A DNA stretch of 64,000 nucleotides from the NCBI GenBank assembly GCA_047495785.1, contig JBLDXI010000025.1, positions 620,001 to 684,000 of the forward strand. The letters run 5' to 3'. This stretch comes from Lepidodermella squamata. Taxonomy: Eukaryota > Gastrotricha. Positions 1 to 11,842 of the stretch are shown piece by piece. Within the stretch, counting starts at the first letter, position 1. Every line of letters starts with the position of its first letter. A program made the position numbers and the translations under genes. The notes below the pieces were generated by a model. It made no database searches. It was given only the letters and a program-made list of their open reading frames with translations, and was not told where the DNA came from.

Positions 1-725
1 ATGCGCATTTGAGGCGTAGAACGTAAAAATGTCCTTTATAGTTATAGGGGTAATCAAACGATACGCTTGTTGTCAAAACAGACTGTCATCTGCCGCGTGT
101 CTGACTTGAATCGACGTTGCTTTCTCTGTGCTGTGAAGTTGCTGCGCAATGGAGTATTCACTCATCAGTGAAATGCCTAATCTTTAGACATATCGATGTC
201 ACCCTAGGACATATTTTCCTTCCCTATGGATATCACATAATGAAATGTATTACAGAAATAGCGAAATTTGAATCCAACAGCTGGAGAACTCACATGTTGT
301 CCGTCTCACCTGTACTTCAAACTAAAAGAAGCCGTATTCCAAGCACAAACACGGAATGCATGAGCGACCAGGACAAGATTAGAAGGATAATAATAAGCTC
401 CTCTGCTCCTGCGCTTTGCTCGAAACTATTTTTCTGATATCGCGGGGTGAGCGACAGGAGTTCTAGTGATCAGGCACGTGACTGACTTGGCCGAGATGCA
501 AAAAGTTAGTTTCACGCCATTTGTTATTTGTTTGTATTCTAGGCAAGTCGTTCTGTCGCGCACCGATATCTCGGAGGAGTCTCCGAGTAAACCAGTTGCT
601 GTATAGAAATCTTGCTGCATAGATTTCTTTGGTAATTGGTTTTGCAAAAAAAATTCAGAACATTTTCAATTTATGCTTCATCAATTGAAAGATTGAGTTC
701 AATTCAAGAGCCTGGATACGTCTGG
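1..725. other. Intergenic, no gene supported
   Basis: Only short open frames without family resemblance are present. This is the 3' flank of the receptor gene that ends at 726. I see no repeat, RNA gene or conserved coding segment here. Confidence 0.6.
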
Positions 726-3700
726 TCATACATTAGATGGCTGGGTGCTCGAACTAGGAATGCCCACGCCAGCAGCAGAGTCTAATTTTTCAACCTTTAC
801 GGTTAGGGGTAGCAACAAGACGAGGCTCATTATCGCAGAATAGACGAGTTCGATGAAAGCCAGCACTGCGTTTAGCACGCACGGCTTGTTTGACGAAGCG
901 ACCAAAACGAGCATAATCACCCCGGCAGCTAGCATCGTTAGCGCATTCACAGCAGCTGCTCTGATTAGCTTGCAGCTCAGAGCAAATTCATTAGGCATAA
1001 TACGGCGTCGGAGATCAACTGAGAACAAATTTGCCAGTGAAATCAGCCCGAAATTGTACGCAAGAACGGCGCCTAGCCAGTAGGTCAGATTCCCAGAGCT
1101 GCAAGACATCACATCCAGCTCGAAATAAGTATCAGCCACCTCGTCGAAAGCAACAGGATTTTTGAATAGAGCAAGCTGCATTGGTTCTTTGATGATCCAA
1201 AGAAGCAGGCCGATGATATTGACACCTAGAGCTACACTCATAGATTGAGACATTTGCAGCTCGTTTCGATACCTATCACTGTGGAGGGTTGAAACTCGAT
1301 TTTGAATGACAATCCCATGCGTTTCATATGACTGTGAACTCGGTCGAACCCGGAAAGATCGCTTCCACCTTGCCAGATGGTTGATGTAACGAATAGCTCT
1401 GTTATTCACTCGATAAGTTCTCACGCGGACGAACTTGCTGTAGACAAAGATTTGACTGAAAAGCAGGCTGTGAAACATGCTCAAGCTTATCGATATCAAA
1501 ACTATTCTCCATCTGCATTCTGTTTCTGGGAAGTAATCATGGCCAAAGATTAGGAAAATCGCAGATCCATTCAAGCCTAAACAGGCGAAGAAGACAAAGT
1601 ATTTCTTCCAATTCGTGTAAAACGTCTCCGGTTTCGCTCGGGCTGTTGCCGTGAGCAGAAGGACTTGCATCATCGTCACGGACACAGCAAAACAGGCGAC
1701 AATTCCACTCATTATTCTGCCGCAGTAACCTATCCTTAGTTCAATGTTAGAAAGGTCTCTTGGAGGAAGTCCTGTTTTTGTAGCCCATATTGGTTCAGCA
1801 TCCAGTTGGTATGAAAACGACCGCTTCTCGTGGTTGTACGGCAGATGCGCCACGCGACGAGCTTGAAACTTGTACGCTTGCATGATCGTTAGGTCTTGAT
1901 ACATGTCCCCATTTTCATCTCGCTTGATTCTAGGATTTCGAAATCCAACTGCATCAAGCTCTGCCGTGGTACGATTAGCAACGCTGTATATCAGATCCCT
2001 GTATTTAGGATTCTTGAAGTCAGCCAAGGATAGACTATAGTTTTGCTTTAGGATAGCATCGGTTTTGTTTAATGCTAGCAACGACAACATCTGAGCGTCG
2101 TAGTCACCCAGTCGAATGGTATCAATGCCAATTACCTTCCCAACGTCTAGCATCTTTTCGACGAGCATTCTGTCATATTCAGCTGAGCTTATTCCCAGAC
2201 TTGAAATTCCAGGGGTTTCGAAAGGTCTGGTCGGAATTCCGATTGCGAACAGGGCTGATAGCTGGGTGTCGACGATTTCCCTCGTACATTCATCAGCTAT
2301 GTAGGCGTCTCGATCCAGGTTCCAGGTTAAGCAAGCTGGAATCGAGACGATGAAATGATACAGAGGTGGCCTCATTCCATTGTGATAGGCCTTGCATAGC
2401 AAGATCTGGCATTCGTAGGCGCCGTAGGGGAAAATGAGAACGATTCTGACTTTTTGCAACGGTTTGAGATCTTCGTCCTCCGTATCACCAAACCAAAATG
2501 ACCCAACAGATTCGCTGACTTCGATGTTGTTCGCTGTCAAGATTTTGTACGTCTCCATGGCTGACATGGGAACGTCACGAAGCCACCAAGAGTAGATGAT
2601 GCCAACACGCTTCCAACCGCCCAGACTTTTTATAGCCTCTAAGAACGCGTATTTGTATGTGCTCACGGATCCCAGAGTCGTGTAGAGGTTGTTGAAGAAT
2701 GCACGTCGCCTCGACTCGACATACGGTCCTGCGCAGCTCGGCGTGGTCTAATCGCGAATTAAAAAGAGATTTGCGATATATAGTGAAATCATTGCCAAGT
2801 TACTGTATTGAATTCAGTACCAAACATCATTGACTTCAGCACCAAATTATTCCATAAAGTTCCGAATCCCCATATTTGAGACCCAGTCTTCAACCCTAAC
2901 CTATCCCAACCCTAACCCTAGCCCTAACCCTAACCCCAACCCTAACCAGTTATAAATAACAAAAAGTGGTTAGGTATTGAATCAAATGCAATTTGGTACG
3001 CAGGTGTAAGATTTTCTATTTTCCCAAAGATTCAGTGCTTAACGCATTCCATTTGTTGTAAAATTTATTGATTTTCATAGCCATCGTGGCGTTTCATGTG
3101 CACGGCTATTCAAGCAATAGAAATGAGTTGAATCAAATGGCGAATTTACATCAAGGCATTCCGATATATTTCGTTAGTTGCATTAGAATTGAGGTGATCT
3201 CAAATTTTCGCAGCAGAGTTTTACAATTTTTAAAATCAAATTTTTGAGACATAATTAATTGTATTTTAATTGCACCGAATTCACAGCAAATGTTGTGAAA
3301 TTGAATGGTTTTATGAGAGTTGGTTTATTATTTTCGTTGGTTTCTTCAGCCATCGTGCGATTCACATTGCTAATGAGCTAAATCGACGCATTGTAGTATG
3401 GAAACCTTGTGTATTTGGAATTTGGAATCCTGATATTCAATATTATTTTCAAAATGAAACATAGAGGATAAGAATTCTTACCATAACCATATTGATGCCA
3501 CGATACGTGCCAGCTGATGTGTCACAATCACCATCAGGTCCAACAATAACGGGTGCCAAATAGGTTCCTTCAGGCAGTTCCATCTCAAATAGCTCCCTCG
3601 CATGCAGGTTGCTTGAATTTTCCCAGCCATTGATCATCGGATACGGAACAAGTTCATAGTCGGCCAGAATTGTTGAAGCGTTGTTGATATAGTCGGCAAG

Positions 3701-3832
3701 CGCATATGCACTGGCGTTAGTCTTGTCCTGATCGCCAACCTGGACCGGCCACAGTAGTATTGGCTTATCAGCATATCCAAGAGGGATTATTACGGATAAA
3801 AGCATAAAATTCATCATTTTCACGCGATGCAT
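726..3832 (-). CDS. GABA-B-like class C GPCR (array member 1), two exons
   Basis: Exons are 3482-3832 and 726-2747, joined in phase 0 across a 734-bp GT-AG intron, giving about 790 residues. Exon 1 encodes a signal peptide and the start of a periplasmic-binding-like ligand domain with a GPDGDC motif. Exon 2 continues that domain (GWKRVGIIYSW segment), then a P-R-D juxtamembrane motif and seven membrane segments. The ECR of segment 3 and the CSSGN-YWLG motif before segment 5 match the conserved GABA-B receptor pattern, including the Cys pair expected to form the extracellular disulfide. The tail after segment 7 is only about 25 residues, without the coiled coil of canonical GABA-B subunits. 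It should act at the plasma membrane as a G-protein-coupled receptor; the ligand is unknown. It is very similar to the gene at 38342-41289, which indicates recent duplication. Exon 2 opens with Thr-Thr-Pro-Ser, a variant of the Ile-Ser-Gln-Ser seen in most paralogues. Confidence 0.85.
2892..2947. repeat. Interstitial telomere-like (CCCTAA)n tract
   Basis: About nine degenerate copies of CCCTAA lie inside the intron of the first GPCR gene. On the minus strand this reads TTAGGG, the common animal telomere unit. Several units carry substitutions (CCCTAG, CCCCAA, ATCCCA), so it is an old interstitial tract rather than a chromosome end. Confidence 0.8.
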
Positions 3833-3880
3833 TTCTTAGCTGAATGCTGAAAGAACTCGCCAGTAAACAGACTGGGGGAT

Positions 3881-3912
3881 GACCTAGCTAGTCATAGCCT
3901 GACAAAACGTGA
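3881..3912 (-). promoter_or_regulatory. Shared GPCR upstream motif pair
   Basis: On the coding strand TCACGT (forward 3907-3912) is followed 16 nt later by TAGCTAGGTCA (3880-3890), about 50-80 bp before the start codon of the first GPCR. The same pair occurs before the GPCR at 41289 and the pseudogene at 25330. TAGCTAGGTCA contains an AGGTCA nuclear-receptor half-site. Binding is inference. Confidence 0.5.
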
Positions 3913-5211
3913 CTTCTTTTCGAATCGTCGCTGGAATGTGATAGTCATGTGTGGGCTTTTCATCTTGAAACGACACGGCAACAGCTCGAACTCTAACAAG
4001 ATTATTAAACTTGCGAAACGGTATCATGTTGCTTTCAACTTCTGCGAATCGCGGGGGTTGATGGTTTTATATGTTTGGTTTTAGCATATCTATAGCCAAT
4101 AGACTTCCGCACTACCTTGAAAAGCGAATTCTTTGTAAATCATATTTTTTCCTTTCTTGGATTTCTGATGAGCTCAGCAGTGTACTGCTTTCGTAACACC
4201 TTAAACAACGATGTACCGTGTGCGTTCCGGTAAGGTCTGTGAAAATTCAATATCCGAAAACCGCAATGGAGTTTTACTTTTGTTGATTGTTGACTGAAAT
4301 GTGATAGACTGGAACGTCACTCGACTTCCGTGGTCCCACTTTTGTAAACAAATGTTCAAGCCGTTGAGGCTGACGAGAAGTTCCCTTTAGTCGACACCGA
4401 TTGGTGGCTCGTTGACGAACGTATGTAGCGTAACATAACAAGGTGGTATTGACCTCGCCAGAGTCTCCGAACACTATGATCGTGTAAAGCTGGCTATAAG
4501 TCCTCATGACCAATATATTATGACTGCACTGTTAATCGGTTTATCGCAGTGATCGGAAAACTCCTGGAGAAAATGGTGATCACTAATAAGGCTAGAGTTT
4601 TTTCTGGAAAGCTTGTAAAAATATGCTAGCTATTTTTTCTGGACTTCGCGATATGGATTCAGAAGCAACTGATAAGCTGAATCTGATAAAGCTTTTTATT
4701 AGCATTTAGCAAATTAAGATTTAATTTAATTATTTAGCAGATGAATGACACGATAAATCATCTAATACACCGCCGATCGTCCGTCGAATCATCTAATACA
4801 CCGTCGACTGTTTTGACATACATTTTCAAGAAGGTTCGTGGACTGGGCACTAGTGGAGATGGGAATGGAAAAACGACAATCAACGGTTTGAATTATTAAC
4901 TCTGGTCTTGATGGCTGGTTCGCTGAATGCGCGTCATCGTTGTCATGCTCCACTCACTTAATGAATGACCACTGCAAGGAAAAATGTTGATTCTCCTTTG
5001 CTATTTACAATATCCTAACCCAATTAATCTGACATATATCGAACCCAAGTTTGTAGCCAACTTTGCTGTTCTGTCAAAATGTCGCTGCTATTAACAATCA
5101 CTGATATGTCGCATAGCTATCCCTCACTAAGCTCCTTCCCGTCTATTTTTACACATCAAGCAGCTTCTTGAAATTGAAAATTTTTGTATTCATTATTTTC
5201 ACAGGCATTTT
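3913..5211. other. Intergenic, no gene supported
   Basis: The stretch lies between the divergent side of the first GPCR promoter and the 3' end of the Rab gene. A short imperfect repeat (CATCTAATACACCG twice near 4760-4803) is the only structure I noticed. Confidence 0.55.
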
Positions 5212-6083
5212 TCAACAACACGACTTTGATTTGGATTGTCTCTCGGATGGCTGCACAGGAAGCGTCCGTATGGTTGGAGAAGGTGTGAAGGGCAGAGCAA
5301 CAGCTGTTTCATTGGCCAGCTTCTGATCCAGCGCAGGCTTGATTGCCCGAGCAAGAGACTCGAACGCGCCTTCAACGTTGATTGCAGCACGTGCACTTGT
5401 TTCCATGAACAGGCAGTTGTGTCTCTCAGCCATTTTACGGCCCATTTCGACGCTGATTTTCCGGCCAGCCGTCCTGTCACACTTGTTGCCTACCAGCATT
5501 ATTTTTACATCGCTTAGCGAAATTTGCTGTAAATCAAAAACACATAAGAGATAGACTTTAAGTTGAAATATGATTGCTGAAGCTAGGTATAAATTATAAT
5601 AAAAAGCCCATAATTGCACTCTCACGGAATATATCGAGCTTTTCTGATAAACTGGATTCAGCGCTCGTACTAACATGCTTCTCCTATTGTGCTAGTGAAA
5701 TGATTACCTTTTCGATATCTGTGAGCCATCGTGGGATGCTTTCGAAAGATCTTTCATCCGTGACATCGTAAATGATCATGATTCCATGGGAATTCCTGTA
5801 ATACCTGTGCATAGAAGTGAGCTTTAAAAATTATTTGCCCACATGAGAAAGGGACTGACTGAACTGTGATTGACTTGAATATCTCTTGTCCGGCTGTATC
5901 CCATATTTGTAATTTGATGTCTTCTCCATCGAGTTTGATCTGTTGCGTCCTGTAATCAACACCGACTGTTGTGACGTAGTCCAGGTTGAATGAGTCGTCA
6001 ACATATCGCAGCAATAAGGCGGTTTTTCCCGTTCCAGAGTCGCCGACTATGAGAATCTTGTAAACCTGGTCTCGAGCGCTCAT
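5212..6083 (-). CDS. Rab-family small GTPase, three exons
   Basis: Exons are 5860-6083, 5708-5804 and 5212-5526, giving 211 residues, the usual Rab length. All nucleotide-binding motifs are present: P-loop GDSGTGKT, switch I TTVGVDY, switch II WDTAGQE, NKCD and ETSA. The protein ends in Cys-Cys, the double geranylgeranylation site. The start at 6083 (MSARDQVYK) gives the normal short Rab N terminus; an ATG 27 nt upstream is possible. It should cycle between GDP and GTP on a membrane and direct vesicle traffic; overall it looks closest to the exocytic Rab8/10/26 types, but I cannot assign a subfamily. The introns are 55 and 181 bp. A 4-kb inverted-repeat element starts only 50 bp upstream of the start codon, so it may have displaced or replaced the promoter. 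Confidence 0.9.
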
Positions 6084-6132
6084 CTCCAAGCAATTATACC
6101 TGCTTTTCAAAAATGAAAAAGGTAATGAGATA

Positions 6133-7339
6133 TCGATGATTTTGCGCTAAAGCCGACCAACGAGAAAAAAATTCCTATACAGAGTACTGCGCACAATAAG
6201 AAGTACTACGCGCGCATAATATTATAAGATATACTTATAGCCCGCATTCTGTGTGAAAAAAATGAATGTACTGGACAAATGACCAACAAATATAAGTGCG
6301 CTTTTATGGATGTTACCATGAAATCTTCTGCTTACCTGGTAGAGAACTGTCGAAAGTATCAGGAAATCGATAGAAAAGCATGTGCAACCGTGGGTTATTC
6401 ACCGCTAGGCGACTTGAAAGTGATCTGAAAGCGCAAAAACCTTGGAAAAATGCACCCACTGGTGTCTTGAGCGGCGTTTCTGTGAAAACCAAAATGGGTT
6501 CACCCACAGTTTTTTCACATTCCCTAGCCGAGCACATGGAGGGCTTATTAGGGAAGTAAGAAATAACCAGTTAATATGGAGGACATCCACGGCTTTTCAG
6601 TCTTTTCCCTCCCGGCTTGAAAATCGTGGAAAAAGCGAAAATTGTGTGTTTTTAGTCGCTCTTATCTCGAAAACACCCATGGTTGCACCATAGCTTTTTG
6701 TAGTCAAATAGGAGATGGCACTAGGAGGAAGGTTTTAACAGGGAAAACAGCAAGAACCACCCCAACTTATCCAAGACTTTTTCGTCCTGATTAGCACTCA
6801 CTACGTCACACCCAACACCTCGAAAATGCATGGCCTGGCGTCTTTTGGGGCATTGCTGGAAGAAAGAGCATGGGTTCAACCACAGTTTTTCACGTCCTTT
6901 AGTAGAGCACAAGAAGATCTTACTCAGGAAGTAAGAAATTGCCATTAAATGCGGTGTTTATCCACGGGTTAAGAGTCTTTTCTCTCCACATCCGATTCAA
7001 GTCCGAATCGAAGAGAAAGTGAAGATTTTTCATCTTTCATGACACTTATCTTGAAAAAACCCATGGCTGCACCATAAGTTTTTGTATTCAAACAGTAGAG
7101 GAGATTGAGAAGAAGGTTTCAAAAGAGAAAACAGCACGAACCACGACAACTTATCCACGACTTTTTCGCCTTGATGGACAATCACATTTTAAGCTCAAAA
7201 TCGAACTTCAAAACTGGGCTATTCACCTTACCTTACGCGGCAGAGCCCTTATTTCACCTGTAACAAGTTGAATGAAGCGCATACTTCTTATAAAATAGCA
7301 AATATGCGGGTGCTACCATGATTTGCCATGATTTTCCAT
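6133..7339 (+). repeat. Left arm of the 4-kb inverted-repeat element
   Basis: The arm holds two diverged direct subrepeats of about 380 bp, from roughly 6445 and 6822. Both contain ATGGGTTCA-CCACAG, GAAGTAAGAAAT, and CAACTTATCCA-GACTTTTTCG landmarks in the same order. Composite arms of this kind are known from Drosophila foldback elements. Confidence 0.8.
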
Positions 7340-8943
7340 TCGGTCCCAGACCGCGGTAACAAGACGGTTATGGTAACTTAGCTCAACTTAGCTTTTGTTA
7401 TCCTTCCATTTGTAGGGTGTAGAGTGGAGTGTGGTTCGGAAGTGCAAGAAACCGTGGATAATAACGATTTGAATCAGCATTTCACCTCCAAAGAAAGATT
7501 GCCTTGTTCCCCTTATTAGAAGGAAATGAGAGAAAACTTGGCTTACATAGTCTGAGTGATAGAGGAAAAGAAAAACCGCCGACAGCGCCATCTGCTTCAT
7601 CATGTCGGTGTATTGTGTGGTATTCAAGAAAATCAGCTGGAGTGAACACTTTTGCAACGATGGATCGAAACGTTTTCAAGTCGGATTAGCGGTTGTTATA
7701 GAAAGAAAAGATGTTCCTTGAAACCTCTATCGACGGAGCGGTCGACAGTAGGTGGGTCAATCGCACAATAGAGGCCGGCAAGGGACACGCAAGAAATCGT
7801 TTGTGTTGTGCAATAATGTAGCTTAACGACAGCATTCTCTTCCGCACTGGTCAGATTAGAGAAAAATGGCCATCCGTCGCGGTTTTTTTTTATTACGGAC
7901 GGTAAACATCAGCCAAATTCATTAAATTGACTGATCTGAGAAGAGCGATAGATTCAAGTGCTGCTACAGTCCCTCGGGATAACTTTTCCCATTGGCGCTA
8001 AAACGTGATGCAGTGCCATCTCATGTGGCTAAAATCCTTGCTTTTTAGTCATTTCAATCAACGCTGCACTCAACTCAACTTTCCAAACCGCGGAAACACC
8101 TTGATCCGTCATTTTCCCATATTTTCCGTCAAATGCGTCTATCGCGTTCTATTGTTGGCGCCGCCCACCGTCAACTTTTTTGTTTCCTGTTCAAAGAACT
8201 AACTAGCTTGCAAGTGCCTTTAGATAGGAAGCATCATCTTCGGGTAGCTGAGTTTGTGACCAATGTATGTAAGTTGGGTAGGTTACATTTGGTTAGGACC
8301 AGAGGGCAGACTCCCGTAGCCCGATACCTCCACGCCCATCTCCTTTTGGTCCGAGGTTGTGAGCATTTTAAGCACAGGGGCCCCGCCAAGGCAGGAGACG
8401 TCGGTCACTCCAAGTCTCTGGTAAACAAAGACCAAGTCTCCCAATTTGCTGGTAGCTAGTTAGCTAAAGCTTTTCTAGACGATCGTTTTGCACTCGCTGA
8501 GAGTCCGCTTTCGACGACAGCAGGGCGTACGCGACGCGACCCAACGCTTGCCGTGAATTACGTTGCCCGCTACCGCCACGGGGAGGCTGCCGTTGTCGCT
8601 TGAACAGCAGTCAGCTCTACGATCTAACACTCATTTGGGTAATTTTGTCAATAGGGCTTTCCATATTAGCAGTGTGGAACTTTAGCTAGGGGGATGGAAG
8701 GTTTTAGCGAACTGAATCGTTCAACCAAACAATGGCTGAAACTCGAAGGCGAGAGAATTAGCCGGTGGCTAGTAGTACAGCCGCGCATGTAGGACCGACT
8801 CATGCCGCTGCAAAATCCAGTCCAAGGGCCAACCGAGGCCGCTACAATGAATTGCTACAATGAATGAGGGTCATTGTGGGCCATTACGGTGATACTTTTC
8901 CGCGTTCACGGAACAGTGTGATGAAATCAACAACAGTATAGGT
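7340..8943. other. Spacer of the inverted-repeat element
   Basis: The 1.6-kb single-copy loop has only short open frames; none resembles a transposase, integrase or polymerase. It may be captured host DNA or a deletion remnant of an internal gene. Confidence 0.5.
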
Positions 8944-10150
8944 ATGGAAAATCATGGCAAATCATGGTAGCACCCGCATATTTGCTATTTTATAAGAAGT
9001 ATGCGCTTCATTCAACTTGTTACAGGTGAAATAAGGGCTCTGCCGCGTAAGGTAAGGTGAATAGCCCAGTTTTGAAGTTCGATTTTGAGCTTAAAATGTG
9101 ATTGTCCATCAAGGCGAAAAAGTCGTGGATAAGTTGTCGTGGTTCGTGCTGTTTTCTCTTTTGAAACCTTCTTCTCAATCTCCTCTACTGTTTGAATACA
9201 AAAACTTATGGTGCAGCCATGGGTTTTTTCAAGATAAGTGTCATGAAAGATGAAAAATCTTCACTTTCTCTTCGATTCGGACTTGAATCGGATGTGGAGA
9301 GAAAAGACTCTTAACCCGTGGATAAACACCGCATTTAATGGCAATTTCTTACTTCCTGAGTAAGATCTTCTTGTGCTCTACTAAAGGACGTGAAAAACTG
9401 TGGTTGAACCCATGCTCTTTCTTCCAGCAATGCCCCAAAAGACGCCAGGCCATGCATTTTCGAGGTGTTGGGTGTGACGTAGTGAGTGCTAATCAGGACG
9501 AAAAAGTCTTGGATAAGTTGGGGTGGTTCTTGCTGTTTTCCCTGTTAAAACCTTCCTCCTAGTGCCATCTCCTATTTGACTACAAAAAGCTATGGTGCAA
9601 CCATGGGTGTTTTCGAGATAAGAGCGACTAAAAACACACAATTTTCGCTTTTTCCACGATTTTCAAGCCGGGAGGGAAAAGACTGAAAAGCCGTGGATGT
9701 CCTCCATATTAACTGGCTATTTCTTACTTCCCTAATAAGCCCTCCATGTGCTCGGCTAGGGAATGTGAAAAAACTGTGGGTGAACCCATTTTGGTTTTCA
9801 CAGAAACGCCGCTCAAGACACCAGTGGGTGCATTTTTCCAAGGTTTTTGCGCTTTCAGATCACTTTCAAGTCGCCTAGCGGTGAATAACCCACGGTTGCA
9901 CATGCTTTTCTATCGATTTCCTGATACTTTCGACAGTTCTCTACCAGGTAAGCAGAAGATTTCATGGTAACATCCATAAAAGCGCACTTATATTTGTTGG
10001 TCATTTGTCCAGTACATTCATTTTTTTCACACAGAATGCGGGCTATAAGTATATCTTATAATATTATGCGCGCGTAGTACTTCTTATTGTGCGCAGTACT
10101 CTGTATAGGAATTTTTTTCTCGTTGGTCGGCTTTAGCGCAAAATCATCGA
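8944..10150 (-). repeat. Right arm of the 4-kb inverted-repeat element
   Basis: This is the inverted copy of 6133-7339, same length, with the same order of internal subrepeats reversed. The near-identity of the arms points to recent insertion or to continuing gene conversion between arms. Confidence 0.8.
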
Positions 10151-10851
10151 TATAAGTCTTGCAATGCAGCTATCTCAATTTCGGCCATACAGTGATAAAG
10201 ACAGCTGGCAAAACTGATAAGCGGACCCGAAACTTTGAGCTTTGAGCAATGCAGCATTATTTGTGGAGCAATTGTGATGAAAAATAGAACAGCTACGAAT
10301 GCGTATTAACTTAGACGGGAAACCTTCTCTGAGATCATTCGTGTCCGAAATTGGTTAGTCTCCAGGGCCTTTGCAACCATAGTTGTTTCTAGCAATAAAC
10401 TCAGAATTTTCAACAACGATGTCTCCTGATCAGGTTTCGCAGCTATAACCAATCGCATTATCCGACATTCAAGAGCATTCTAGAAGGTAAAAAACATTTG
10501 GAAAATGATTGCCTTCTTTGAATTGATTTGCATATCGAAGGAACAATCGTGATTAGAAAACTGTAGCATACACGCGAGGCCTTTTTGGCTGCTGAAATAG
10601 ATTTTTTGTTTTGTGGGAAATATCGACTGAGCAGGATATGGTATCTTTAATTCAGCCTAATAGGCCAATTATCTGCGAAACCTTAACGTGTAAGAGGCAA
10701 CTGCGTGACATATAGGAAACACGCATGAACCCTATTTCGAGAAATTTCCAAGCTCGAGCTGACGCTTCTCATCAACAGTTTGTGGCGACGATAACATCTT
10801 GTTTTCGAAATTGTAAATTTATGTTCAAAGTTCAAATGATGAGTCAGCGCA
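10151..10851. other. Intergenic, no gene supported
   Basis: This is the right flank of the inverted-repeat element up to the 3' end of the Cys-rich gene. No coding similarity or repeat was seen. Confidence 0.5.
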
Positions 10852-11764
10852 TTAGTCTAGGTATCGAGTGCACGACAGTAGGGCGAAGGCTCCCGCTGCT
10901 TCGAGGGCAGCTTTAATAGCATTGATAGCCTCCTTAGCTTTCCATGGCTTCCAAATCGCCTCAACGCCAGCTGCAACCGCCGAAATCGTAGCTTTCGACA
11001 CGTCCTTCACAAAGTCTTTGCAGGTATCACTGGACGAGCAGCAAACAGCGCCGTAGTCCACAGGCCGCTGCGATGGGCAGTGCTGCCAGCAGACAGGACC
11101 AACGCCTTTATAACCATTCGAGCAGCGATCGTAACACAGCGCAGCGTCGTACTCTTCGTTCGAGGAGCAGCCCATCGGCTTACCAACCCCGCGTCCATAG
11201 CTGTGTTTTGTATAAGTGTGAACATCGATTCTACAGGTACATCCGTCGTTTTTGTATGGCGGGTCGTGTTCAGGGCAAAACGAGCAGCCTTTGCTGAAGG
11301 TTAGACCGCAAATGTCGTACCAAGGACAGGCTTTGTTGTTGCTCGATATAATCTCAGCCCATCGAGTACAGAAAGCTCCGGTATCGGTATAACCACTTCG
11401 ACAGTTCTCCCAACACTGAGTTGAAGGCATTTAAAGGGTGTCCATATGGATATTAGGATTCTCGACTTACCACTGGCCCAACTCCCGTGTATCCCTCCCT
11501 ACAAGGCTGGTAGCATAACCCAGCGTCTTTATCTTGACCATCAGGGCAAGCGTGGATAGGCCGACCCACCCCACGGCCATAACTGTGCTTCCAACACGCT
11601 TCAGTGTCAAACGGCATTCTAGTGGCGTGCAGCCTAGTGTAGTTCATCAGCCATTCAACTTGGTCAGGGGCATTCGGATCGATGTATCCTGATTGCAGTT
11701 GCACGAATTCATCCGCGCCTGTGGCCAAGATGGGGATGAGAGAAATTACGAGGAAGAATATCAT
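10852..11764 (-). CDS. Secreted Cys-rich repeat protein (SYGRGVG type), two exons
   Basis: Exons are 11471-11764 and 10852-11415 with a 55-bp intron in phase 0, giving 285 residues. The start at 11764 yields a clear signal peptide (MIFFLVISLIPILATG); an upstream in-frame start at 11842 would place the hydrophobic run internally. Two copies of a Cys module follow: KHSYGRGVG-P, then a Cys, D-A-LCY, GY-GVGP and CW-C. A Cys-rich insert separates the copies, and the intron falls inside the first GVGPVCW motif. The last 55 residues switch to an Ala/Lys-rich, Cys-poor helix-like segment. I have seen this GRGVG/LCY/GVGPVCW pattern in secreted proteins of diverse eukaryotes but know no assigned function. 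An extracellular role is inferred. Confidence 0.7.
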
Positions 11765-11842
11765 TTTTTTAAATGCTTGAAATAACTGGTTGCTTTTTGA
11801 TAAGACTCGCCTTTCCTTGCTATGGGACCGATGTGGTGCCAT

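Larger units (their letters stand above)
6133..10150. mobile_element. 4.0-kb element with 1.2-kb terminal inverted repeats
   Basis: The two ends, starting TCGATGATTTTGCGC, are inverted copies of each other. The arms (6133-7339 and 8944-10150) are each 1207 bp and appear nearly identical, with no indel; one amino-acid-level difference is visible in the shadow frames. They flank a 1604-bp spacer without a recognisable transposase. The flanks allow a TA (or ATAT) target duplication, which is ambiguous because the end sequence is itself palindromic. A third copy of the outer 163 bp lies at 42378-42540. The structure fits a non-autonomous foldback or Mutator-like element; superfamily is not proven. 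Confidence 0.85.

Noticed and set aside
117-647. Open frames in the first 700 bp
   Set aside because: Short, without similarity to neighbours; no splice or start context.
853-1083. Plus-strand frames opposite the GPCR exons (also at 17632, 30793 and 38469)
   Set aside because: Antisense shadows of conserved membrane segment 7; they recur because the sense protein is conserved.
6313-6945. Matching open frames in both arms of the 4-kb element
   Set aside because: They are identical only because the arms are inverted copies; no domain is visible and the frames overlap on both strands.
8133-8459. 108-codon frame in the element spacer
   Set aside because: No transposase-like or other motif.
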